From: Pyrrhoderma lamaoense
Lineage: Eukaryota > Basidiomycota > Agaricomycetes > Hymenochaetales > Hymenochaetaceae
Reading direction: 5' to 3'
Length of the DNA stretch: 64,000 bases
Assembly: GCA_002794735.1 (NCBI GenBank)
Contig: NBAZ01000043.1
Location: 28,172 to 92,171 of the forward strand
The position numbers and the translations under genes are program-made. Of the stretch, positions 9,901-22,500 are shown in pieces; position 1 is the first letter of the stretch; the number at the start of each line of letters is the position of its first letter. Under the pieces are notes generated by a model, which was not told the origin of the DNA, did no database searches, and saw only the letters and a list, made by a program, of their open reading frames with translations.

Positions 9901-12042
9901 AAGTAGCCCCCATTTATACATGTCATTCCTCCCCCTGATGAGAGAGAATTCTATCTTCGCCAGACACTACGCTACACAGGTGCAATCACTGACTTGTGTC
10001 GAGTATATTGGCGACAAGCCCCAAATGGCATGTACCAGGCAAGTAAATGTTGGCAGTCGGGTCAATTCAATTTCATACTCGCCTGATGGTGAACGAATTG
10101 TATCGGGATCAGAAGCGGGTGTGATTGAGGTATGGGATGTGGTGAGTGGCAGACGACTCCTCGATCCACTTGAAGGACATTCGGACAGAGTCACGAGTGT
10201 CGCGTATTCTGGGGACGGGAAGTATATTGCATCAGGTTCTGGGGATAACACAGTCCAGGTACGGAACGCGCTCACTGGAGAGCGCGTACTTGGCCCATTC
10301 ATCGGACATTCAGAGGTGATCAATACTGTCGCGTTCTCTAGAGATGGAAAGCATATAGCATCGGGGTCTGATGACCGGACTGTTAGGTTGTGGGATGTTG
10401 AGAGTGGTACACTAGTCGAAGAGCCGTTGAAAAGACATTCGGATTCCGTGGAAATCCTCGTGTTTTCACCTGATGGACACCACCTTGCGACAGGATCTCG
10501 GGATACGACTATCATTGTCTGGGACGCGTATGCCAGAAATATGATATCCAATCCATTCAAGGGCCATTCAGGCCCAGTCGATTCCCTATCTTTTTCTCCA
10601 AACAGCGACAAAATTGCATCGGGGTCGAGAGATTGCACTATTCGTATGTGGGAGGTGTTGAGGGGCGCAATCTTGCGTACATTTTCTGGAGATGGCATGG
10701 GTTGGGTATACTCAGTTGCATATTCCGGGGATGGCAAGCATATTTTGTCGGGATCTCGAGATAACATAGTAAGAATGTGGAACGCAGAAGACAGTGATTC
10801 TCCTCCGATAAGATTCGAGGGCCACACTGATTGGATCAGGTCTGTCTCATTCGCACTTGATTGTAAGCACTTTGCCTCGGGGTCAGACGATGGTACGATT
10901 AGAATCTGGGACCTTAAAGGAAGAGTAACGGATCCAGAGTTCAGGGGACAAACAGGTGCAGTAAGAGCAATTGCGATTTCCCCCAAAACAGGAAAGTTTC
11001 TTGTGTCCGGCTCCGAAGACCATACAGTGTGTGTGTGGAATACGGAGAACGGAGATTTAATCAAAGGACCTTTAAAAGGACATTCTTCTTGGGTAATGTC
11101 GGTTGCCTTTTCAACCAATGAAATCCGCTTCGCTTCGGGATCAGCCGACAAGTCAATACGAATATGGAGTATGATCAACGATAAATTTGTCATTTGTAAT
11201 GGTCACACTGACTGGGTTCGCTCTGTCGCTTTTTCTCCTGATGGTAAGCATCTGGCTTCAGGTTCAGATGACAATTCAACACGAGTGTGGAATGTACATT
11301 CTGGGTCAATGGAGGATCAACTTATTATCAAGCAATCAAGCTCTGTCACCTCAGTTTGTTATTCTCCCGACGGAAAGAAGATTGTCTCCGGATCAAAGGA
11401 CAATACCATCCGTATTTGGGATGATTCCAATGCAAATCTACTCTCCACTTTTGAAGGCCATTCTAGTTGGATTCGCAATGTCGCTTACTCCCACGATGGA
11501 CTATATGTTGTCTCTGGATCTGAGGACAGTACAATACGGGTCTGGGAAAATAGAACTAGCCATTTAGTGTATGACCCGATAACAGGACACACGGGTAGTG
11601 TGAACTCAGTCTGCTTTTCTTATGATGGAAGTTGGATAATCTCCGGCTCTGCTGACAAAACTATCTGCATATGGAACGCATCGACTGGCAGTCTCTTCTT
11701 TCAAGCTCGTGTTTCAGCATCCGTCAACTCTGTCTCTGCTTTCCCTTCATCTGACGGTAAATATATCAAATTTACGTCAAGCTCCTATGATGGAACGATT
11801 CACGTTTGGTCAGTATCTATAGAGGAAGAAAGAAAAAAATGGCGCCTGGAAGATGATGGATGGCTGACTGGAAACAACGACAAGTTACTCATGTGGATTC
11901 CCCAGACCTTCGTAAATCAATAGTAAACGGTCCATGCATTCACACACTAAATACACGCTTCCAAACAAAATTGCGTCTCTCAGCCAATCTGGGTGACAAA
12001 TGGACTGTTTGCTTTCCTTGTCCTGAGGCACCCGCCTCATAA
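6963..12042 (+). CDS. NLR-2: C2-NACHT-WD40 protein, frameshifted in NACHT exon and at the tail
   Basis: Predicted exons: 6963-6987, 7044-7179, 7242-7360, 7414-7691, 7750-7800, 7850-8048, 8104-8238, 8293-9775, 9824-12042. The N-terminus MSSYYTLQ and the C2 exons are closest to NLR-8; the C2 residue in APNLYVK is Asn, where several paralogs have Asp. Exon 7 is the short 135-nt form ending IRALRE. The P-loop is GHAGAGKST and Walker B LIVLDALDE. The NACHT exon loses one base near 8505, just after the P-loop helix, and the stretch 8866-8935 contains a TAG in the main frame; its best alignment to paralogs needs three more one-base losses. The WD40 exon is open to 11923, where loss of one C in the run near 11898 gives a short end; the homologous tail continues in the next frame to 12042. 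With the losses restored, length agrees with the paralogs. Probably a pseudogene if the sequence is correct. Confidence 0.82.
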
Positions 12043-12936
12043 TACGCTTTTTAAGCTTACAAAATTATTGCATCACTATGATATCCATATTCTACTATTA
12101 TAGTTAACGTTATCTAACTTACCCTTTTGTGCTTGTGTCATATCAATGTTAGTCCAGATCTAAATCATAAAGGCACTAGTCTGATACACCGAGTGCAACC
12201 TATGAGTGTAAGAAAATTCCGCATAAGATCTATAACGAGATCGGCTCTGAAGCTGCCAGGCATCAAATGATCAGTAACTCCAATGCTCTATCATAATCTA
12301 CTATTATAGCACTCTCAGATCTCATTCTCTAGAAGTATCAGTATTTTTATCAAGTACAAAACAAGAATGAATATTATTCAGTATACTATAAATCCGACTA
12401 TAAGGCCATTATTGCTGCCAATATCTTTACTATTCAGATTCTCGATATCTGAGTTTACATGCAGAAGGTTCAGTGTATCTGATAGTAGCTTTACATTTTG
12501 GTAGCGCATGTATACTTAAAAGTGCATGACAATGAGATCCGTAGATATAATGTTAACTTGAACTGAGTTCAGACACTGAGTAAAAGAACTTTGATATATG
12601 GTTTGCAAGGCTTGCAAGTGCAACTAGTAGCTAGTAAACTGCTTAAAAAGAGATTAAAAGCTGTATTACCGAGTGCTAGATAGTTCAAGTGTGATAGATG
12701 ATCTACTCGTAGGTAGTAAGCCTGGTAGAAGCACATTCCATGTGCATTAATTATCTGAGAACTTGCAGACCGCTCTATTCTGTTTCTATTTGATCAAAAT
12801 CACCGTGCTCGCACACTTTCTATTTTTACTATTTGTCAACTTTGATCCCATCAGCCTTGAGGCATCGCCCGTACTATGGAAGTGGGTCTTCTTACTACAT
12901 CTCAACCCTCTGCCCATCACACCTCGAGTGCAAACT
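12043..12936 (+). promoter_or_regulatory. NLR-2/NLR-3 intergenic region with NLR-3 promoter block
   Basis: No gene is visible. 12043-12500 is AT-rich sequence I do not recognise. 12540-12740 is homologous to the distal upstream region of NLR-2. The proximal block holds the 'CTCGCACACTTTCTATTTT' sequence and the motif GCCTTGAGGC at 12854-12863, 83 bp before the ATG at 12937. A small ORF over 12763-13074 only reads through this flank into exon 1-2 sequence and was not called. Confidence 0.45.
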
Positions 12937-15900
12937 ATGCCATCATTTTTCACTTTTCGAGGTAAGTCAAAAGAGCCCAAATTAATGCTTCTTTGGCTGA
13001 TTATCCCATGTGCTAGTATCGCGATCCGACATAACTATTTCCGGGAAATTAAAAGCACCAAACCAATACGTTAAGATCTCGTACGGAGATGAGAGCTGTA
13101 GAACAAGCTCTGTAAATAGGCTACCACCAGAGTGGAACGAGACTTTACCAATGTATGCTACCCGATCATCTATTTAATTCAATTCTTGAAGATAAACATG
13201 ACTTATTTTGAATAAGTGCATGCTCGGACAATGAGAATAGGTTTACAGTCGAGCTAATGAGGGAGGGTTTGATAGATACCAGTATTGCAAGTAAAGAATG
13301 TTCGTTGAAAGAAATATTGAGGGAGAACGGGGAAGGTAAGAGAAATAATGTATCTCCTCTCACAAGTGATAATGGAGGCAAAGTAGATGTTCGCATTCCT
13401 CTACAATCGATGCTCAAACCACAACCTTCCATCTTCTTGTGCCTTCAACCATCCGATGAAACAAAGAACGCAGAGATAACTCTCATAAATCTTGCTCGTC
13501 TTCTACTGGATATTCATCCTTCTGAAAGTGATAACTTCGTGGAAAATGTCAACACAGTTTTCGAGACAGCAAAAGACATAATACAAAGCGATACATGTCG
13601 GTCACTAGAAGATATTGGTTATAAGATTACCGCTTTTGTTGAGTTCGGTGACGGCATAGCAGATGTGAGCACCTAAAGTTAATTTCCCGTATATAATCTC
13701 ATGCTGGTTGGATCATTTACAGGCAAGCCCGTATCTAAAGTTAGCGTGGTGTATATCGACGGCATTCCTAAAAGTAAGTTTTTAGAATAAACATAGTTTC
13801 TTCGAAAATCTTATCTCTTGTAGATCATCGCTACCCAACCCAGAACTGATAAGCGAGCCAAGGATCTCGTAAAGAATCTAGTGAACCTATTCTTGATCAC
13901 CAAAGAGACTACCATCTTCGTTAACCCTTCCAACTCCCTTCGTTTAACCATCACTAGTATCCTCGAGTTTAGTAAGAAGTGCAGCATCCTCATACATGAC
14001 TATGCGCCAAGGAGTTTTCTTAGTGAGTTATAAAAAGTTCAGTGTATAGCTTACACTGCTCATTGGTGAATTATACTCCCTCAGTTCGTTCAGTGATGCA
14101 GAATAAGAAATCTGCAGTGGAGGATCTTGAATCTTCACTCACAGATCTGAAGAAAGAACTTGATTCAGCCTTCATTCGGCAGGACATCATCGAAACACGA
14201 ATTGAGGCGCGGATGAGAATCAGCGAGAATCTTAGAGAAAGTAAGTTGTGATTGCTAATTTAGTATCTATTCTTTACGTATATGTACGGTACAAACCTTC
14301 CCTCATAGAGCTCGAAAAGAAGCTTCAACCGAAGCACGAGGGTAGAACAGACCGCCAAGTCTGTCTGGAAGGAACACGTATTGGGCTTTTGCAAGAAATA
14401 GGCGAATGGGTACGAGATGTAAATACACCCAATGTTTTCTTCATCCTTGGCTGTGCTGGAACAGGCAAGAGTACGATCGCTACTACAATCGCAGAAGAAT
14501 TTCAAAGGAAGGGTCAGCTTGGTTCGCATCAGTACTTTCTGAGAGATAAAAGCGATCCTGCATTTATCTTTCGCACTATTGCATTTGATTTAGCCAGTCG
14601 AAGCCAAGCAACTGCCGAAGCTATCAACGCTCAGCTTGATGCGAATGATATAACCTCTGCTACACCAGAGAGGGCTTTCGAAATCTTGCTATTCGACCCT
14701 ATTCAAGCCATCTCAAAATCAAAAGAAGATGATAACATTCTCATCGTCCTAGATGCTCTAGACGAATGCGGACATAGAGAGTTGCGGAGACCATATATCA
14801 GGATAATTAAGGAGAAACTCAAGAAGCTACCTCCCAACTACCGCTTTCTTATCACTAGTAGGCCTGAGGAGGACATAACCACACCCAATGAGCTCGGTCG
14901 ACTACGATTTCGTCACATGGATCTAGATCACGAGTCAGACAACGCTAAGAGAGATGTCCTAAAGTACATCCAAGCCACACTTGGGGCATTAAGATCTGAC
15001 GGAAGGATAAAAGTAGACCCGAGCTGGCCATGGGACGAAAGTATAAGGTCCTTGGGCGATGCTGCAGGTGGTCTATTTATATGGGCCTCAACGGCTGTGC
15101 GACTTATTGAGAGTAAGAAACAAAATAAGGCGGGTGAACTAAAGCGGTTGGTGAATACAAGATCATTATCTCTTGACGATCTATATGCGACTGCACTCGA
15201 AAACTCTCTCGATTGGGACGATGCAACGAGAAGTGACTTCCAGGGAGTATTCTCAACGATTATCTTTGGTAAAGAGCAACTGTCAGCCACGTCTATTGAT
15301 ATGTTGATGGGCTTTGACGGCGGAACGACTCAAAGTCTTCTTGAATGTTTACGTTCATTAGTCGCGTTCGAACTCAATCAACCAACTCGCTTGTATCATA
15401 CCTCACTTTATGACTATCTGATTTCGGAAGGAGCACGTGGAAATGCATGGTCTATTAACGAGGAAAGGGAGAAGGCACGCATTTCAAAGCAATGCTTCGG
15501 GTTGATGGAGGGGCTTCGGTACAACATGTGTAAGCTAGAGACATCGTATCGACTGAATAAAGACATTCCTGGGCTTGAGAAGCGCCTAAAAGACAACATC
15601 TCTACGTCGCTGCTATATGCTTGCCGTCACTGGGCTTCTCATCTGCGCGAGGCCTCTTATTCGGAGGATCTGTGCAAACAGGTTGAATCCTTTGCATATA
15701 ACCGGTTACTGTTTTGGGTTGAGGTCCTTAGTCTCACAGGCTCGTTATATGCTTTTCTTTTGCAGTCTCTCGAGAGTGCCATCGCCTGGATAGGGGTTAG
15801 TCATTGTTTCTTTGTTTCTTACTTAAACTAAAGTCCATGCAGGGAAAACACGTACAATTATCCGAATTTCTTCAAGATGCCCATGACCAGCTCCTCCGAT

Positions 15901-18089
15901 TCATCGAACCTATCCATCAAAGTAGCCCACATTTGTATATGACATTCCTCCCACTAATGAAAGAGGACTCTATCATTGCCAAGCACTATGCTAAGCAGCC
16001 ACAATCAATGACACGTGTTCAGTATGCTGGCAGCAAGCCTAGAATAGCATGCACCAAGCAAATTACTGTTGGTAGCAGCGTCAATTCTATTTCATACTCC
16101 CCTGATGGTAACCGGGTTGCATCAGGGTCACGCGCGGGCACTGTCAGTGTATGGGATACAGTAAGTGGTAGACAGCTGCTCGGTCCACTTGAAGGACATC
16201 TGGATTTCGTCCGAAGTGTCGCGTACTCTGAGGATGGGAAATATATCGTATCGGGGTCTAATGATCACACAGTACGGATATGGAATGCATTCACTGGTGA
16301 GAGTATCCTTGGGCCACTTATAGGTCATTCAAATAAGGTCAATTCTGTCGCGATTTCTGGAGACGGGACGCTCATAGCATCGGGTTCTTATGATAAGACC
16401 GTTAGGTTGTGGAATGCTGAGTGTGGTGCACCAGTCGGAGAACCATTGGCAGGGCATTCAAGCTGGGTGGAGAGTGTCGTGTTCTCACCCAATTGGAGCT
16501 ACCTCGCTTCAGGATCAATGGATGGTACCATTGCTGTCTGGGACGTACAAAACAAAGAGATGATCTCCGACTTATTCGAAGGTCAACCAGACCCAGTCTA
16601 CTCCCTATCATTTTCTCCAGACAGCAGGCGAGTTACATCGGGGTCATGGTATGGCACTATTCGCGTTTGGGAAGTGTCGAGCAGCACGATATTGCACAAA
16701 TTTTCTGGAGACGGTATGAGCATAGTGAGCTCGGTTGCGTATTCGGGTGATGGCAAACATATTTTGTCGGGATCCTATGATAAAATAGTAAGAATTTGGG
16801 ATACAGAAGACAGTAATGCTCCTCCCAAAAGATTTGAGGGTCATGTGGCCTGGGTTGATTCTGTCTCATTCGCGCCGGACTGTAAGCACTTCGCCTCCGG
16901 GTCATTTGATGGGACGATCAGAATCTGGGACATTGAAAAAGGCGTGACACCGTCAGAATCAGAGTCTGAAGCGCAATCAGGCGCAATCAGTGCGATTGCG
17001 ATTTCACCAATAACTGGTATGTTTATCGTCTCTGGCTCCAATGATGGCACATTGTGTGTCTGGAATGTCGAGAGCGGAGAATTAATTAAAGGTCCCTTAT
17101 TTGGACATTCGAATTCGGTATTGTCAGTTGCGTTTTCATCCAATGAAAACCACTTCGCTTCGGGATCACCAGACGGCTCAATACGAATATGGAATATGAT
17201 CAACGATAACTTCGCCACGTATAACGGTCACACCAGCTGGGTTCGCTCAGTTGCGTTTTCTCCTGATGGTTCTCACCTTGCCTCAGGCTCTGACGACAAT
17301 TTAATCCGTATATGGAATGTCAGTGGTGTCCCATTAGCGGCTGAAAGAATCCTTAAACATACAAAGTTCGTACTTTCAGTTTGCTACTCTCCTGATGGAA
17401 AGAAGATTGTCTCCGGATCAGCTGATAATACTGTCTGTATCTGGAATGCCTCCAATGGTGATCTGCTTTCCACTTTTGAAGGTCATTCACATTCGGTCAG
17501 CTCTGTCGCTCACTCTTTTGATGGATTATACATCGTCTCTGGATCTCGTGATTGTACAATTCGAGTATGGAACGCTAAAACTAGCCAAGAAATGTATGGC
17601 CCAATATCAGGCCATGCAGACGGAGTTAATTCACTATGCTTTTCTCTCGATGGAAAATGGATTATATCAGGATCTTCTGACAAAACTATTCGTGTATTCA
17701 ATGCTTCAACTGGAAATCTTTTCTTTAAATCTCGCGTTCCATCGAAAGTTTACTCCGTCTCTGCATTCCCTACTTCTGACGGAAAATATATTAATTTTGC
17801 CTCAGGCTCCGAAGATGGGACAATACATATCTGGTGTGTAGATGTCGATTCCAAAGGAGAGGAATGGTGTCTTAAAGACGATGGATGGCTCACTGGAAAT
17901 AGTGGTAACTTACTCATGTGGATTCCTTCAGATCTCCGTCCCACCCTCGTATATGGACCACGCACTCTGAATACACGTTTCTCAACAAGTTTGGACTCTT
18001 CAGTCTATCGCGGTGATCAATGGACTGCTTCGTTTCCCTCTCATCATATGCTCCACCTGATATTACAAAGAAAGCTATGTCCATTATGA
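12937..18089 (+). CDS. NLR-3: intact C2-NACHT-WD40 protein, 1565 aa
   Basis: Exons: 12937-12961, 13017-13152, 13217-13335, 13387-13664, 13723-13773, 13824-14022, 14085-14240, 14309-15795, 15843-18089. They sum to 4698 nt, 1566 codons with stop, with no internal stop, so this is the best reference gene of the array. Order: C2-like domain (about 1-120; NQYVKIS, PPEWNETLP), helical linker (about 125-270, with YLKLAWCIST), coiled coil (about 275-320), NACHT with P-loop GCAGTGKST near 369, Walker B ILIVLDALDE near 465, sensor RFLITSRPE near 498, winged-helix motif LYHTSLYDYL near 683. Fourteen WD40 repeats span about 885-1510, then the tail (DDGWLTG, WIPSDLR). The C-terminus after QWTASFPS differs from paralogs. 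It presumably acts as a signal-dependent oligomerising NTPase in non-self recognition. The C2 Asp of the LYVK motif is Asn here. Confidence 0.93.
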
Positions 18090-18567
18090 TGAAAACCGTG
18101 CTTATATGATTGAATAACTATATCTCATAACATGCTACATCAGCACCACTGTGGTTCTGTAATATACTTTCAATACTAGACTTCTTTTGTTTGTTAACAT
18201 ACATATAGCCCGTGACTAAATCTCTATCCCTACCTCATTGTGGCCAAGGGAGGTAACCTTATTCTCTTTACTTTACATCTTTAAAACTCCTCTTTATCTA
18301 ATTTGTTTGCGAAAGTAAATATGAGTTCACAAGCGTTCTTGAGTCCAAATTGTCTGGAGCTTTGTAATATCATATCTTCTAAGCATGGTTTATTAGTAGT
18401 TATGCAAGCTGTAACTACGGTGCTTGTCTATTACCACTTGATTGATGAGTTCCTTATGAATTTATGCACTAAAAGCACTATATGGCTAAGTTCTAGCCCT
18501 CCTGACACAATTACAACCACAAAAAAATAAGAAAACAAAGTAGAACAAAGCCAGATATGCGAGAGTG
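18090..18567. repeat. 3'-flank block shared with other array units
   Basis: Non-coding. The part 18225-18530 is homologous to the 3' flanks at about 24780-25240, 38315-38770, 46980-47090 and 56160-56600, recognised by 'TTTGT(T/C)TGCGAAAG'-like and 'GAGTTC(A/T)CA' words in the same order. A 75-aa ORF in it (18303-18530) is not conserved in the other copies. It marks the distal part of the duplicated NLR unit. Confidence 0.55.
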
Positions 18568-18705
18568 TTGAAAACTAAACTTTTGGTCAGATTTTGACCT
18601 TGGTGTCGTATTTAGTGGCGAGGACGTGGGGTTTAGAGTCTGCCTACACCAGACACGATGCTCAGGCTAAGATTTGGGGGCTATAAAGCGAGATACTAGG
18701 TAATA
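18568..18705 (+). mobile_element. 5' fragment of the TGAAAACTAAA LTR family
   Basis: About 135 bp match the first part of the solo LTR at 58621 nearly base for base: the TGAAAACTAAAC start, the 'CAGACACGATGCTCAG' word and 'GCGAGATACT'. The match then stops, so the rest of the LTR is deleted. No right-hand target duplication can be assigned. Confidence 0.7.
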
Positions 18706-19526
18706 CACAGTTATGGAGACTTTGAGCAACACCTATTAACCAATTAAAAGGGACTCCTGTTTCTTACTCTTTACTCAGTGGACTACTATACGTGACTGTC
18801 GATGGATAGCTGCTTGTCAACTAGGCTTATAGATTTACTGATTTACTAATATTATAACTCCTACTAGTTCACCGTGCTGCACTGAATAGTCAATTTCTCT
18901 GTGTCCACTCTTATCTACTACTTTGTCCCCACTCTAAACAAAGTATGCCTTAGAAATGTCACCTCTAATCTCAAAACGATACCAGGCTATCTCAATGAGT
19001 TGACATCTATCGAAGAACCTGAGATGATGATACAAGATACTATGTTTATTCATAGCTCCTATCTTAGGTTTATGTACTGAGGTTCTCTGTAAATACAGGA
19101 GAGGAGAGGCAATAGATGCCAGGTTCTTGAACATCAGCTTTTCTGATACCCGTCCAAATCATATCATCATCATGCATGCGAATTCTGACGCGCGACTAAT
19201 TAGGTGAGACTTCCAGAAGCTTGATGTAACTCGGTTTGTCAGGCATGCATGTCTCTCGTATCTAGAACTTCTGGTATCATCATGAGGCTCCCTACATTAG
19301 TTTCTCGAGATGGACACACGCATCAGATATATCAGTCCTTCCTTGCAGGATTTTTGAATTGCTTTACTATTGACTTCTGTCCCACTATCATCAAGAATTG
19401 ATATCAACGAACACATGGCTGCCACGAGGCGCTTCTTCGTAACAGCTTCATCTCCCACACATTTACTCCTCAATTTTTTCTATCCCCGTCCTCCTTACTC
19501 CTTAAGCCTTAGTTGATGCCTTGACC
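18706..19526 (+). promoter_or_regulatory. Upstream region of NLR-4
   Basis: Non-coding. The region from about 18840 is homologous to 39430-40237 upstream of NLR-6: both contain 'AGCTTGATGTAACTC' followed by 'GGCATGCATG' (19218-19251 and 39898-39930) and the same approach to the ATG. The GCCTTGAGGC motif of the other promoters is not present, so NLR-4 and NLR-6 seem to have a second promoter type. Confidence 0.45.
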
Positions 19527-22500
19527 ATGCCTTCATTCTACACCCTTCGAGGTTCATTTATGAGTTTCATAGCTATCCTTGACCACCTACCTAACTATCC
19601 TCCCCCTTCTAGTTTCACGTTCCGACATATCTTTACCCGCCAAAGCAAGAGCGTCAGATATATACGTCAAGATCACCTATGGCGATCAGAGCATCAGATC
19701 GAGATCGGTAAGCGATCTACCACCTACGTGGAATGAGACATTCCCAATGTTTGTCTAACAAATTGTTATACTATTGTCATTATTGAAACTGATTACACTT
19801 CATGTCTTAGCACGTGTTCGGACAACGGAACCAGAATCGCGCTTGAGTTGATGAAGGAATCTTTTATCGGGGATAGGCGAATTGGATATGGAGAATGTGT
19901 ACTGAAGGACCTGCTTACTGAGGACGAGAACAGCGAAGGTGTGTTTCTAGTAGAATCTATACTCGTTCAAACACTGATAAACGAATAATAGATACCTCTA
20001 TTACCCTACAATCAAAGTCTAGATCACAGCACTCCATCTTCTTACGCCTTCGATCATCTGACGAAACGAAGAATGCTGAGATAACTCTCGTCAATCTTGC
20101 TCGCACCCTCCTTGACGTTCAATTCGCTTATCACGACGATCTTGCGGAGGACGTTAACATAATATTTGATACGGCAAAGCGCGTAGCAGAGAGTAATGCA
20201 TGCCAATCGCTGGTGGAGCTGGGTTATACTATCACTGCATTCGTCGATTTTGGAGGTAGCATAGCAGATGTGAGTAACCTTGAGGTTATTACTGTCCTTG
20301 GTTTTCATGTTGACTGAGTCGTTTATAGGCTAGCCCATATCTGAAAGTAGCGTGGTCCATAACAACAGCATTATTGAATGTGACTCCTTGTACAGCATCA
20401 CATTTTTACTTTGATTTACTTAGTCCCTCCAGATTATCGCTACTCAGATCAATACCGATAAACGGATCAGGGATCTCTTGAAGAGTCTCATGGAGTTATT
20501 CTCAGTCATCAAAGACACTTCTGTTTTCAACAATCCATCTGATTCTTTGCGATTAACTATCACCAATATTTTTGTATTTATCACTAGGTGTAGTGATCTC
20601 ATACAAGACTATGCACGGAATAATTCCATTTGTGAGTTACGCAATGGTGCATGTATAACTTACGTTGCTTATCTTTGAACTATATTGTTAGCTCGTACCT
20701 TCATGCAACAGAAGAAAGCTGCAGTAGAGGATCTTGGTGCTACACTCAGAGATTTGAAGGATGAACTCGAATCAGCGTTTATCCGACAGGACATTATTGA
20801 AGCTCGGGTTGAAGCACGGGTAGAAATTAGTGAGAAACTCAGAGAAAGTAAGTTTAAATTATTGGTTTAGCATCTATCTTTATGTACACGTACTGAACAA
20901 ACCTTACTCGTAGAACTCGAAAAGAAATTTCAACCGAAGCATGACGGTAGAACAGACCGCCAGATCTGTCTGGAAGGAACACGTGCTGAGGTCTTGAAAG
21001 AGATAGAGGAGTGGATACAAGATACTAATGCACCCAATGTCTTCTTCATCCTTGGACGTGTTGGAACTGGCAAGAGTACGATCGCTACCACAATTGCAGA
21101 AAATTACCAAAAAAAGGGCCAACTCGGTTCTCATCAGTACTTTCTGAGAGATAAAAGCGATCCTGCATTTATGTTCCGTACTATCGCGTTCGATTTAGCC
21201 AAACGATGCCAGAAAACTGCCGAGGCAATCAATTCTCAGCTTGATGCGAATGATATAGCCTTTTCCACTCCAGGAAGAGCTTTTAAGATCTTGCTATACA
21301 ATCCACTCCATGCGATAACAGAGGAAGGGAAGAAAAAGGACACCATTCTCATTGTCCTCGATGCCTTGGATGAGTGCGGAAGCAGGGGGGCGCGGGAGCC
21401 ATATATCAGACTGATAAAGGAGGAATTACAGACACTACCTCCCAATTACCGCTTTCTTGTCACTAGTCGACCGGAAGGAGACATTGCCTCGTCTGAAGAG
21501 CTCACGAGACTGAGAATACGTCACACACACCTCGATCATGAGTCGAGAAATACCAAGGGTGATGTCCTTAAGTACATACAAACCAAACTTTGGGACTTGA
21601 AGGAAAGGGATTTGATAAAAATAGAACCGGAGTGGCCGTGGGACGATAGTATGAAGATTCTTGGCGAAGCCGCTAATGGGTTATTCATATGGGCAACAAC
21701 TGCTGTGAGACTCATCGAAAACAATTATGTGGACATGGGAGGCGAACTTAAGCGTTTAGTTCGAACGAAATCATTATCTCTTGAAGAGCTATACGAGGAC
21801 ACTCTCAGCCGTTCACTGAACCAAAACGAGGCTATGATAACCGACTTCTCAAGAGTATTTTCGTTGATCATGTTTGGCAAAGAACAACTCTCGGAGACGG
21901 AGATTAATGATTTCCTAGGGCTTGGTTATGGAAAGACATGGAGAATTCTCAACTCACTACGTTCATTAGTTGCATTTGAGCCTAACAAACCGGTCCGTTT
22001 GTACCACACTTCACTATACGACTACTTGGTCTCGAAAGGAGCGCGTGGAAAGGCATGGTTCATCGACGAAGAAGGGGAGAAGGCACACATTTCGCAGCGA
22101 TGCTTCGAGCTAATGAAAGGACTTCGATTCAATATCTGTGATCTGGAGACGTCGTACAAGCTGAACAAGGACGTGCCTCGACTTGAGGAACGCGTCAAAG
22201 GCAAAATCACTGCTTCTTTACTATATGCCTGCCGCCATTGGGCTTCTCATCTGCGGGAGGTCCGTTACTCGGAGGATCTGTGCAAACAGCTCGAGTCTTT
22301 CGCATTAAACCGGTTACTGTATTGGGTTGAAGTCCTCAGCCTGACAGGCTCGTTGTACGATCTCCTTTTGCAATCTATCGAGTATGTCATCGCCTGGATA
22401 GGGGTAAGCGATTCTGGATCAAATCATGACTCAAACTAATATCTATATAGAACAAGAACGCACAACTATCTACATTTTTCCAAGATGCCCATGATCAGCT

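Noticed and set aside
9967..11193. 408-codon open frame on the minus strand
   Set aside because: It lies wholly antisense to WD40 repeats of NLR-2. Similar antisense frames appear opposite the WD40 exons of NLR-1, -3, -5, -6 and -7 with repeat periodicity, so they reflect codon composition of the repeats.
9920..11923. Regular 120-130 bp repeats as a CRISPR array or satellite
   Set aside because: The period equals the WD40 repeat length in frame, and the translated repeats have WD40 consensus residues; there are no constant repeats with unique spacers.
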